Source: an uncultured Lachnospiraceae bacterium (GTDB taxonomy: Bacteria; Bacillota_A; Clostridia; Lachnospirales; Lachnospiraceae). Taken from it: a stretch of 6,369 nucleotides of DNA. Location of the stretch: positions 1 to 6,369 of the forward strand of contig CAMMZE010000062.1 in NCBI GenBank assembly GCA_946529195.1, given 5' to 3'. Positions within the stretch are counted from its first letter, which is position 1. Each line of letters opens with the position of its first letter. A program made the position numbers and the translations under genes. Of this stretch, positions 1 to 5,529 are shown piece after piece. The notes beneath the pieces are model-generated. The model saw only the letters and a program-made list of their open reading frames with translations. It was not told where the DNA came from and did not search any database.

Positions 1-139
1 TGTTTCCTTCAAAATTCTCCGTGATATAGTCTGCGATAGCGTCCTCATCCAGATCTTCATCTCTTCTGTCGATCAGCAGCTGTGTGTCATAACGGTATGC
101 AAACTGATCATCTTCTGCATCGATTGACTGTACTCCCAT
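1..139 (-). CDS. Hypothetical acidic protein, C-terminal part outside the window
   Basis: Only the first 46 codons are present; the frame is still open at the left edge. The ATG (139-137) is preceded on its own strand by GGAGGA at 153-148, about 8 bases upstream, so the start is well supported. The visible peptide begins MGVQSIDAEDDQ and is strongly acidic, with two clusters (DAEDD near residue 8 and RRDEDLDEDA near residues 25-34) and no hydrophobic segment, which suggests a soluble cytoplasmic protein. It starts 16 bp after the stop of the membrane-protein gene at 156-803 and has no separate promoter that I can see, so the two are probably cotranscribed. I do not recognise the family from this fragment and assign no function. 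Confidence 0.75.
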   Translation of the reverse strand, partial: MGVQSIDAEDDQFAYRYDTQLLIDRRDEDLDEDAIADYITENFEGN

Positions 140-155
140 GTTCTTTATCCTCCTT

Positions 156-803
156 TTATTCCTTTTCTCCTGCCCGCAGCATAGGCTGTGCTGCATGTAC
201 ATTAAAAAACTGAATCAAAGGGCCCATAAAAAAGGCCGTGATGATTGTTCCTGCTCCGATCACGCCGGTGATTTCCAGTAATGACATGCCAGATAGCCGG
301 CAAAGAACAGCGCTAAGCAATACGCAGATAATGTCGCTGATGATCCTGCAGGCGGCAAAGCTGACCTTTGACTGCCTCTGTGAAATGACCAGCGCAACTG
401 CGTCATAGGTTGAAACGCCCAGATCCGCTGTGAAATACAGGGCTGATGACAGGCAGATCGTCACCACTGCGATCAGTAAAATACCCACTTGCAAAAGCAG
501 AGACGCCTCCGGCATCATCCTGCTGCACAGTCCCTGGGAAAACTCTGCAATATATCCTAGTAAAAACAGATTAATCAACGTCGCAATCCCAATCTTTTTG
601 CGGTCAAAAATCAGAGCAAATAAGAGAAGAATGGCATTGGCAATCACATAGAGTGTCCCAAAATGAATAGGGATGACAGCATCTAATCCGCTCATCAGTG
701 ACTGAAAGGGGTCTACCCCCAGCGCTGCGAACTTGAACATACCTACGCTGATTCCGCAGATCACCACGCCCAGCACACTCATAAAAACTCTTCTTGCAAA
801 CAT
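156..803 (-). CDS. YczE/YyaS/YitT-family integral membrane protein
   Basis: The 215-residue product is very hydrophobic, with about six membrane segments (roughly residues 7-27, 49-67, 71-88, 102-124, 151-170 and 177-199). Two half-repeats are visible: LGVDPFQSLMSGL near residue 28 and LGVSTYDAVALVI near residue 128. A loop glycine motif of this kind in each half, and a final segment ending in GPLIQFF, are typical of the YczE/YitT group of plasma-membrane proteins. The substrate and activity of the group are not established; Bacillus yczE lies next to sfp and has been linked to lipopeptide production, which says little about this copy. The open frame extends 13 codons upstream to a GTG at 842-840, but that codon lies inside the promoter and lacks a ribosome-binding site. 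The ATG at 803-801 has GGAGG at 820-816. It is the first gene of a minus-strand unit with the acidic protein that follows. Family call is good, function unknown. Confidence 0.8.
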   Translation of the reverse strand: MFARRVFMSVLGVVICGISVGMFKFAALGVDPFQSLMSGLDAVIPIHFGTLYVIANAILLLFALIFDRKKIGIATLINLFLLGYIAEFSQGLCSRMMPEASLLLQVGILLIAVVTICLSSALYFTADLGVSTYDAVALVISQRQSKVSFAACRIISDIICVLLSAVLCRLSGMSLLEITGVIGAGTIITAFFMGPLIQFFNVHAAQPMLRAGEKE

Positions 804-815
804 ATTGTATGATTT

Positions 816-820
816 CCTCC
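816..820 (-). promoter_or_regulatory. Ribosome-binding site deciding the start of the YczE-like gene
   Basis: On the minus strand the sequence reads ACTGGAGGAAATCATACAAT before the ATG at 803. GGAGG lies 12 bases from the ATG, a little farther than usual. No comparable site precedes the in-frame GTG at 842, so this site favours the shorter protein. Confidence 0.7.
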
Positions 821-832
821 AGTTCCTGCTAT

Positions 833-861
833 ACTCTACCACACAAGGCTATTCACGTCAA
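833..861 (-). promoter_or_regulatory. Sigma-A promoter for the YczE-like gene
   Basis: On the minus strand TTGACG (861-856, five of six matches to TTGACA) is followed by exactly 17 bases and then TAGAGT (838-833, four of six matches to TATAAT). Transcription would start near 826, giving a short leader of about 23 bases that still contains GGAGG at 820-816. This placement puts the in-frame GTG at 842 upstream of the transcript start. Inferred from sequence only. Confidence 0.6.
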
Positions 862-892
862 TCAGCAGGAAAGCGATGTATAAGGCAGAATA

Positions 893-1108
893 TATCGCGA
901 AGCCCGCAGGGACCTGCCCGGGACAGTCTGTCCGCCGACGAGAGAAGCGCGAGCATAGCGCAGGTGCGGGAGGCTTGTCCGAGGGTCATAGCTTTCAAAA
1001 CAACGGCAAACAAGAAACCGAGTTCGCCGGAGCACCTGCAATAGGCGGCGGAGCGATACCGAGGAGGCAAGTCCTGTACCCGGGCAGGTCCCTGCGGACT
1101 TCGCGATA
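893..1108. repeat. Palindromic element with 30-bp inverted ends (MITE-like or structured RNA)
   Basis: The left arm (893-922, starting TATCGCGAAGCC) and right arm (1079-1108, ending GGACTTCGCGATA) are reverse complements over 30 positions with a single mismatch, C903 against A1098. After a one-base bulge the stem continues for 4 bp (923-926 with 1074-1077). Further nested pairs lie inside: TCCGCCG 931-937 with CGGCGGA 1046-1052, GCAGGTGC 960-967 with GCACCTGC 1032-1039, and CTTGT 974-978 with ACAAG 1010-1014. The whole element can fold as one elongated hairpin. In a minus-strand transcript the lone mismatch becomes a G-U pair, so the RNA would be fully paired only in that sense. The ends are flanked by or include TA, which fits a TA-targeting (IS630/mariner-like) miniature element, but TA is its own complement so this is weak. 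There is no transposase. It is GC-rich relative to its flanks and sits between divergent promoters. The inverted repeat is seen directly; its mobile or RNA nature is inferred. Confidence 0.75.
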
Positions 1109-1130
1109 CTACCTCCAGGGATAAAAATAC

Positions 1131-1160
1131 TTGTATGTATACAGTTGCGGGGAGTATACT
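1131..1160 (+). promoter_or_regulatory. Probable promoter for the carboxylesterase gene
   Basis: TATACT at 1155-1160 is a good -10 hexamer (five of six matches). The best -35 candidate is TTGTAT at 1131-1136 with an 18-base gap, which keeps only the TTG. Transcription would begin near 1167, leaving a leader of about 25 bases before the ATG at 1193 and excluding the in-frame TTG at 1145. The weak -35 suggests modest or activator-dependent expression. Confidence 0.45.
1136..1160. promoter_or_regulatory. Two 8-bp palindromes with core GTATAC, possible operator pair
   Basis: TGTATACA (1136-1143) and AGTATACT (1153-1160) are each perfect 8-bp palindromes, with centres 17 bp apart. The second coincides with the proposed -10 hexamer and the first touches the -35. 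Palindromes with a GTATAC core are seen in operators of GntR-type repressors, but no regulator gene is in the window. This is a pattern seen in sequence with an inferred role. Confidence 0.3.
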
Positions 1161-1192
1161 ATAGTCATCTTCCGAAAGAAAGGGATTGTTCT

Positions 1193-3001
1193 ATGATCTT
1201 TTTTATCGTTCTGCTGCTGGTTTTGTATGCAGCTGTTCTGGAGCTGTCGAAAAATGTGATCATTGGCTGGATTGCGGCTGCTGTTATCGCGGCTGTCTAT
1301 CTAATCATCCGTGCCAGGGGAAAGAAAAAAGGAAACTGGAAAGGGAAACGCGGTTTTGCTGCTTTTCTGCTTTTTGTCCTGCTGCTGGCCGGGGTCTATC
1401 TGGTCACCCAGCCGCCTGTAAAGCAGGTCAGGGCGGTAAACACCCGGAATCCTGAAGTGACTGATGTCGTAACCGTTTCCGAAGGCGATCTGACCGGTGT
1501 TTACAATGAAGACCATACCGCCCGGATCTATGCTGGAATTCCCTATGCGGCGCCTCCTGTAGGTGATCTGCGCTGGAAAGAGCCGCAGCCGCCTGCTTCC
1601 TGGGATGGTGTGCGGGCCTGCGATACCTTTGCTCCCATGGCCATGCAGCAGCAAAACAGTGTCATCTACGACTCCCTTTCCCGCATCCTGGGCTATCATG
1701 ATTACCAGATCAGTCTGCATGACAACTACCGGGAAGCCATGAGCGAGGACTGTCTCTATCTCAATGTATACGCGCCGGCAGAGGATAGCGATCAGCCGCT
1801 TCCCGTTCTCTTCTTTATCCACGGTGGCTCTCTGATGACCGGCCAGTCCTATCACAGTGAATACCGCGGTGAGACCCTTGCTTCGCAGGGCGTCATTGTT
1901 GTCAACTTTGCCTACCGGCTGGGCGTATTTGGCTATTATGCCAATGAAGAGCTGGCCGGCGAGTCTGCAAACGGCACAACAGGCAACTATGGACTCCTCG
2001 ACCAGATTGCTGCCCTTTCCTGGGTCCGTGAAAACATCGCTGCCTTTGGCGGAGACCCTGACCAGATCACCATTGCCGGCGAGTCTGCCGGCTCCTCCAG
2101 TGTCAATGCCCTCTGCGTATCTCCCCTGACAGAGGGAATGTTTGTCCGGGCCATCGCGGAGTCCAGCAGTATCAATGCCAAGCATCCCTATCACACCTTC
2201 CGTCAGATGGACCGTGCCCTGGCCATGGGACAAAGCATCATGGAGGAAATGGGTGTTTCTGATATCAGTGAAATGAGAGCGCTGCCCGCTGACCAGCTGA
2301 TTCAGACCAAATATGCCAACAGTGCCATGACCGTAGATGGCTATGCCATCACGAAAATGCCCTGCCTGTCCTATCAGAATGGTGAAAATCATGAGCAGGC
2401 TCTCCTGAACGGCTTTAATGCGGAAGAGGCAGATGCTTTCATGCTGGGCACCAAAGCAACAGAAGAAAACTATATTCCGCTGCTGGAGCCTATTCTGGGA
2501 GAATATGCCGACGAAGCCGCCGAGCTGGTGCCGGCCGGAAGCATAACACCGCAGCAAAAAATCATCATCGATGCGGGCGGTCCCGCTAAAGGCTCGCTGA
2601 ATTTTCTCTACAGCGCTGCCTGGTTTACTTACAGCCATGAGGTATGGAGCCGCTATATGGCTGCGCAGGAACGGCCTGTTTATGAATACTATTTTACCAA
2701 GACCAATTCCTCTCTGGGCAACTTCCACGCAGGCGAGATGCCATACGCCTACGGCAACCTCTGGAGACATCCGGGCCTTTATGAAGATTCGGATTATGAA
2801 CTGTCGCGGATCATGCAGGGCTACTGGCTGAATTTCATCAAGACTGGTAATCCCAACGGGGCAGATCTGCCGGAATGGAAAATGCGTACCGAGTCCCAAA
2901 AAGAGCTTCTGCAGCTGGATGAACAGGTGCAGATGACCGAAGATCCTTATACAGAAATCTACAAGCTTCTGGATCTGTATCAGGACTCTCTCTCAGAATA
3001 A
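1193..3001 (+). CDS. Membrane-anchored type-B carboxylesterase (COesterase family)
   Basis: A 602-residue alpha/beta-hydrolase that would cleave carboxylic esters. The N-terminus has three hydrophobic stretches (residues 2-18, 22-39, 54-73) with a basic loop, RARGKKKGNWKGKR, between the second and third. By the positive-inside rule this loop is cytoplasmic and the catalytic domain faces outward. The domain begins near residue 90 and shows the family marks: GIPYAAPPVGDLRW near 115, EDCLYLNVYAP at 185-195, the oxyanion-hole HGGS at 210-213, the nucleophile Ser298 in GESAG, probable acid Glu412 in GFNAEEADAF (aligned to the usual DEG), and His512 in HAGEMPYAYGN. All three triad residues are therefore present. 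Typical members are about 490-560 residues; the excess is the membrane module. The longest frame starts at a TTG (1145), but the ATG at 1193 has AAAGGGA 8 bases upstream and lies after the promoter. It is monocistronic, ending 7 bases before a terminator. The natural ester substrate cannot be read from sequence. Confidence 0.92.
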   Translation: MIFFIVLLLVLYAAVLELSKNVIIGWIAAAVIAAVYLIIRARGKKKGNWKGKRGFAAFLLFVLLLAGVYLVTQPPVKQVRAVNTRNPEVTDVVTVSEGDLTGVYNEDHTARIYAGIPYAAPPVGDLRWKEPQPPASWDGVRACDTFAPMAMQQQNSVIYDSLSRILGYHDYQISLHDNYREAMSEDCLYLNVYAPAEDSDQPLPVLFFIHGGSLMTGQSYHSEYRGETLASQGVIVVNFAYRLGVFGYYANEELAGESANGTTGNYGLLDQIAALSWVRENIAAFGGDPDQITIAGESAGSSSVNALCVSPLTEGMFVRAIAESSSINAKHPYHTFRQMDRALAMGQSIMEEMGVSDISEMRALPADQLIQTKYANSAMTVDGYAITKMPCLSYQNGENHEQALLNGFNAEEADAFMLGTKATEENYIPLLEPILGEYADEAAELVPAGSITPQQKIIIDAGGPAKGSLNFLYSAAWFTYSHEVWSRYMAAQERPVYEYYFTKTNSSLGNFHAGEMPYAYGNLWRHPGLYEDSDYELSRIMQGYWLNFIKTGNPNGADLPEWKMRTESQKELLQLDEQVQMTEDPYTEIYKLLDLYQDSLSE

Positions 3002-3008
3002 AGCACAC

Positions 3009-3064
3009 AAAAAAGTCCGATGACCATGCCGCATCAATGAGCGGTCTGATCATCGGACTTTTTT
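3009..3064. terminator. Bidirectional intrinsic terminator between convergent genes
   Basis: AAAAAAGTCCGATGA (3009-3023) and TCATCGGACTTTTTT (3050-3064) form a perfect 15-bp stem, with a smaller inner hairpin CCGC/GCGG (3029-3032 with 3041-3044). The T-run follows the stem on the plus strand and the A-run gives a T-run on the minus strand. It begins 8 bases after the esterase stop and lies 14 bases after the stop of the minus-strand HIRAN-like gene, so it can serve both. Confidence 0.92.
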
Positions 3065-3078
3065 GATTTCATATTTTC

Positions 3079-3600
3079 TTATTTTTTCTTAAACAGGCCT
3101 GTCAGTGTAGAAAGAATACCGGAAGATTCTTTCTCGGAAACAGCCTCATTTCCGCGTCTGCCCTGATCCAAGTCTCTGTAGATCCTGCCGTCCGGCAGAG
3201 ACTCATCCACGGTCATGGTGTATACTGTCTCGCCATTCGCATCCACATGTCTTCTGACCAGATGGTATTCGCCGCCATCTGCCTCCAGCTTGAATCCATG
3301 GGTGTCTCCCCGGTACATGAGTTCTTTGACCTGTTCTGTATTATTGCGGGAGATATATCCGACATGGATACTGTCTGCCAGAACCCTGATTGCATCCGGG
3401 CCTCGGTCTGACGCCGGATCCGGGATCAGCTCAATGTGAGCCGCCTGCACCTTGCGTTTGTAAATACGCTCCCCTGTCAGGCCGCGCTCTATGATCTCGT
3501 CTCTGCTTAATTCATAATCCGGGTTATCAACGGCAAGATTCTTTCTGATCTCGTCCCAATAATCGCGGATACCGGAAATATCAAATGACTGAATATCCAT
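3079..3600 (-). CDS. Small protein with a HIRAN-like domain
   Basis: A 173-residue soluble protein. Residues about 47-95 carry a pattern like the HIRAN domain: VQAAHIELIPDP, then GPDAIRV (67-73), then HVGYISR (79-85) followed by a helix (NNTEQVKELM). HIRAN domains typically read as a strand, an acidic/Pro turn, a D-x-(N/D)-A-I-x-V strand and a (I/V)-G-Y-(I/L)-(P/S)-R strand; they bind DNA ends or single-stranded 3' ends and are often fused to SNF2 helicases or nucleases. Here there is no fused catalytic domain. The N-terminal 45 residues are acidic and probably helical, and the C-terminus ends GILSTLTGLFKKK, a short amphipathic tail. The frame extends 11 codons to a GTG at 3633, but the ATG at 3600 has AGGAGGA 10 bases upstream. 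It has its own promoter and ends 14 bases before the shared terminator. The domain call rests on motif resemblance only; the cellular role is unknown. Confidence 0.65.
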   Translation of the reverse strand: MDIQSFDISGIRDYWDEIRKNLAVDNPDYELSRDEIIERGLTGERIYKRKVQAAHIELIPDPASDRGPDAIRVLADSIHVGYISRNNTEQVKELMYRGDTHGFKLEADGGEYHLVRRHVDANGETVYTMTVDESLPDGRIYRDLDQGRRGNEAVSEKESSGILSTLTGLFKKK

Positions 3601-3610
3601 GATGTTATTC

Positions 3611-3617
3611 TCCTCCT
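3611..3617 (-). promoter_or_regulatory. Ribosome-binding site deciding the start of the HIRAN-like gene
   Basis: The minus strand reads CAGGAGGAGAATAACATC and then ATG at 3600. AGGAGGA is a near-perfect match to the 16S rRNA tail and lies 10 bases from the ATG. It is inside the frame of the longer GTG-started version, which has no site of its own. Confidence 0.8.
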
Positions 3618-3646
3618 GTATGATAAAATTCACATTTTCCTATTCG

Positions 3647-3675
3647 ATTATTCCATGTGCAGCTCGGTCTGTCAA
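3647..3675 (-). promoter_or_regulatory. Near-consensus sigma-A promoter for the HIRAN-like gene
   Basis: On the minus strand there is a perfect TTGACA (3675-3670), a 17-base spacer and AATAAT (3652-3647, five of six), with TG in the extended -10 position (TGGAATAAT). Transcription would start near 3640. This is the strongest promoter seen in the window. It begins 24 bases after the stop of the CinA-type gene, so the HIRAN-like gene can be expressed apart from the upstream operon, probably at a high basal level. Confidence 0.8.
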
Positions 3676-3699
3676 TCTCTAAATAACAAAGCCATCCTC

Positions 3700-4203
3700 T
3701 TACAGCAGCCAGGCCAGGATCTGATCTGCGACCTTCTCAGCAATAAAGAATTTATAATCCTTTCTGGAAGGCTGCGGCGGAATCTCGCAGGACCAGCTGC
3801 TGCCCCCGTCTTCTGTCTCTATCGCATAATCAACATGTCCGGGTACGCTGTCTTCATTGGCCGGATCTGTATTGCCAAAGCTGCCGGTCACACCGATCCC
3901 GATGTCCGCATGATATGCCCTGCGGCAGGCTCCGGCCATGGCTCTGGCCGTCTCTTCCGAATATACGCCATACTGACGGATCACTTCCTCCGGAACACCC
4001 TGCTGCACCTTGGCTTCATTGCAGTATGTGACAAAAGCGCCTTTGACCACGGCAGATGAACCTTCCGTATCCGTCAGAAGAGAGATAATCTGCCCTGCCG
4101 TGCAGCTCTCCATGCTTGTGATGGTCAAGCCTTTCTCTATGAGAAGCCTGGTGATGGCTGTATACTTTTCTCTGGTTCTGTCTTCGCAAGCTTCCTTCAT
4201 CAT
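3700..4203 (-). CDS. CinA-family nicotinamide-nucleotide amidase (PncC-type, stand-alone domain)
   Basis: The 167-residue protein matches the single CinA C-terminal domain, usually about 160 residues. Visible motifs: ESCTAG at 32-37 (the Ser-containing signature), TDTEGSSAVVKGAFVTYCNE at 44-63, GVYSEETARAMA at 79-90 and GIGVTGSFG at 102-110. Enzymes of this group deamidate nicotinamide mononucleotide to nicotinate mononucleotide in the cytoplasm, part of NAD recycling. The usual TGIAGPGG loop is replaced here by TGSFGNTDPANEDSVPGHV, a longer variant that may mark a subfamily, so the exact substrate is less certain. It lacks the N-terminal MoCF-like domain of full CinA, so it should not be called a competence protein. 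The longest frame starts with GTG at 4212, which overlaps the ribosome-binding site; I prefer the ATG at 4203 with AGAGGTG 6 bases before it (ATG at 4200 also possible). It follows the NudC gene by 21 bp and is the last gene of the run. Confidence 0.85.
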   Translation of the reverse strand: MMKEACEDRTREKYTAITRLLIEKGLTITSMESCTAGQIISLLTDTEGSSAVVKGAFVTYCNEAKVQQGVPEEVIRQYGVYSEETARAMAGACRRAYHADIGIGVTGSFGNTDPANEDSVPGHVDYAIETEDGGSSWSCEIPPQPSRKDYKFFIAEKVADQILAWLL

Positions 4204-4224
4204 GCCTGTCACCTCTCCCGCGAT

Positions 4225-5109
4225 CTATACTTCTCCCTTGAAATGGCAGATCATCTCATTGGTCAGACTCATATTTTCAAAGCGCTCCTGGATCTCGTCT
4301 CTCCGGATCCAGACTGCTTCACTGAGTTCATCATCATCCATGCGGATCTCTTCGTCTCCATCTGCCTCACAGAAGTATCCCAGAAGAAGGTCGGATTCAA
4401 AGCCCCAGGGCTGGGACTTGTAATAGCGGATATTTTTCACGTGTATTCCTGCCTCTTCCATGACTTCCCGGCGTACAGTATCCTCTCCGGTCTCACCGAT
4501 CTCACAGAAACCGGCAATCAGGGCATGGCCACCGTACTCCCGGCCTTTGTATCGGGTCATGAGAATCTGGTCTCCTTTTGTCACGCCCACGATCACAGCA
4601 GGCATAATCTTGGGATAAACGGTATTCCCGCAAGACGGGCAGCACATGTTGCGCTCCTTTATGCCCGGATGCATCAGACTACCGCAGCGGCCGCAGAAGC
4701 GGTTGTCCCTGTACCAGCCGTAAAGCTGCCAGGCGGTCTCTACTGCAAAAGCATCTTCTCTTGGTCCGCTCTTGCGGGCTAGAAACAGAGGCTGCAGCTC
4801 ATAGGCATCTCCCAGCACCTTTTCAATCTCGGCAAATACAGCCTCGCTGCCATCGTGAACCAGTGTATAATAAGAGATCTCATCAATCGAGAATAAATAC
4901 TGGAGTCTCACCTTAGAAGGCAGCACGTTCTGTTCCTGATGAAAGGATGCAAAGAGAGAAGCAGGCGGCAAAACGATCTCTTCTGCCGTCTCTGCCAGCA
5001 GATAAACTTTGCGGCCTTCTGCTGCAAATATCACAATTCTATCCTTTTCTCCGGGCGGTGTCAGCTTATAGACATTATCAAAAACAGCAGGGGCGATATC
5101 CTGTATCAT
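4225..5109 (-). CDS. nudC: NADH/NAD+ pyrophosphatase, NudC-type Nudix hydrolase
   Basis: A 294-residue enzyme that hydrolyses NAD(H) to NMN(H) and AMP, and in studied homologues also removes NAD caps from RNA 5' ends. Order of domains: a variable N-terminal domain (1 to about 120), a four-cysteine zinc ribbon (Cys139, Cys142, Cys157, Cys160, read as CGRCG and CCPSCG), then the Nudix domain from about 165. The Nudix box is complete, G200, E206 and REVMEEAGI at 214-222, so the metal-binding glutamates are present. The NudC fingerprint after the box reads SQPWGFES (232-239); enterobacterial enzymes have SQPWPFPQ, so the SQPW-F core is kept and the prolines are changed. The ATG at 5109 has AAAGGAG 4 bases upstream, a slightly tight spacing. 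It starts 9 bp after the stop of the 131-residue gene and precedes the CinA-type gene, so it is cotranscribed. Location is cytoplasmic. Confidence 0.92.
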   Translation of the reverse strand: MIQDIAPAVFDNVYKLTPPGEKDRIVIFAAEGRKVYLLAETAEEIVLPPASLFASFHQEQNVLPSKVRLQYLFSIDEISYYTLVHDGSEAVFAEIEKVLGDAYELQPLFLARKSGPREDAFAVETAWQLYGWYRDNRFCGRCGSLMHPGIKERNMCCPSCGNTVYPKIMPAVIVGVTKGDQILMTRYKGREYGGHALIAGFCEIGETGEDTVRREVMEEAGIHVKNIRYYKSQPWGFESDLLLGYFCEADGDEEIRMDDDELSEAVWIRRDEIQERFENMSLTNEMICHFKGEV

Positions 5110-5118
5110 GTCTCTCCT

Positions 5119-5514
5119 TTACTGCCAGTTATACCTCTGGCGCAGCTGGTCAACATTGTATTTAAATTCTGTTTCCAGTATGTGATCCGGATGATCATAA
5201 TTGCAGTCAATGGTATCTTCGTTTACTCCGGTCTCCTGAAAAATCTCAAATGCTTTTGTCTTATCCTTCTCCATCAGGGCTGCAATATAGGCCAGCTGGT
5301 CTTCATTGGTCACGATCCAGCGGATGGTGTATACAGGCCTGTAGCCTTCCTCATCACAGGCATCCTGCTCACAGATTGCATTGGCCGTGTAATAGGGAAA
5401 AATGTCTTTAGCTGTATAGGTAAAAGGCTTTTCCAGCATGACATAATGTTTTCCCTCATAGTGAAATTCACCGCAGGAAAAGGCAAGTGCCTCCATATTT
5501 GTCATAGGTTCCAT
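5119..5514 (-). CDS. Conserved-looking hypothetical protein, 131 residues
   Basis: I do not recognise this family. The protein is soluble, acidic and rich in aromatic residues (11 tyrosines), with four cysteines (14, 48, 53 and 104) that do not form CxxC pairs. The first half (about 1-70) looks strand-rich, with segments such as KHYVML, FTYTA and YTIRWIV; the middle (72-95) looks helical. There is no signal peptide or membrane segment. The ATG at 5514 has TAGGAGGAA 7 bases upstream, one of the best ribosome-binding sites here, and the site overlaps the stop codon of the upstream gene. It lies between a helical unknown protein and NudC in a run with gaps of 12 and 9 bp. The tight packing suggests a role tied to one of these neighbours, perhaps as a partner protein, but no specific function can be given. 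Confidence 0.85.
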   Translation of the reverse strand: MEPMTNMEALAFSCGEFHYEGKHYVMLEKPFTYTAKDIFPYYTANAICEQDACDEEGYRPVYTIRWIVTNEDQLAYIAALMEKDKTKAFEIFQETGVNEDTIDCNYDHPDHILETEFKYNVDQLRQRYNWQ

Positions 5515-5522
5515 ATGATATT

Positions 5523-5529
5523 CCTCCTA
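5523..5529 (-). promoter_or_regulatory. Ribosome-binding site overlapping the upstream stop codon
   Basis: The minus strand reads TAGGAGG: the TAG stop of the upstream gene (5529-5527) forms part of the ribosome-binding site of the 131-residue gene. This arrangement is typical of translational coupling, so the two proteins are likely made in linked amounts. Confidence 0.8.

Noticed and set aside
858..1070. A 70-codon minus-strand frame (and plus-strand frames at 733-1044 and 876-1124) within the inverted-repeat element
   Set aside because: The frames lie inside or across a palindromic repeat, have Cys/Arg/Ser-rich translations without domain character, and no convincing ribosome-binding site. 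Repeats of this type are often misannotated as small hypothetical proteins.
893..1108. Identification of the palindromic element as a named RNA class such as HEARO, raiA or a riboswitch
   Set aside because: I could not match conserved sequence blocks of any named class by eye, and the dominant feature is simply the long terminal stem. A covariance-model search would settle it.
1301..2899. A 532-codon open frame antisense to the esterase gene
   Set aside because: It is entirely opposite a gene with a complete catalytic triad and clear family motifs. Its translation shows no recognisable domain, and no ribosome-binding site was apparent. It is a by-product of codon use, although its length is striking.
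3676..3699. Possible terminator after the CinA-type gene
   Set aside because: The 24 bases between its stop and the next promoter contain no stem followed by a T-run, so the operon may read through into the HIRAN-like gene.
4243..4782. A 179-codon plus-strand frame antisense to nudC
   Set aside because: It is opposite the zinc ribbon and Nudix box of a clear enzyme and has no recognisable domain.
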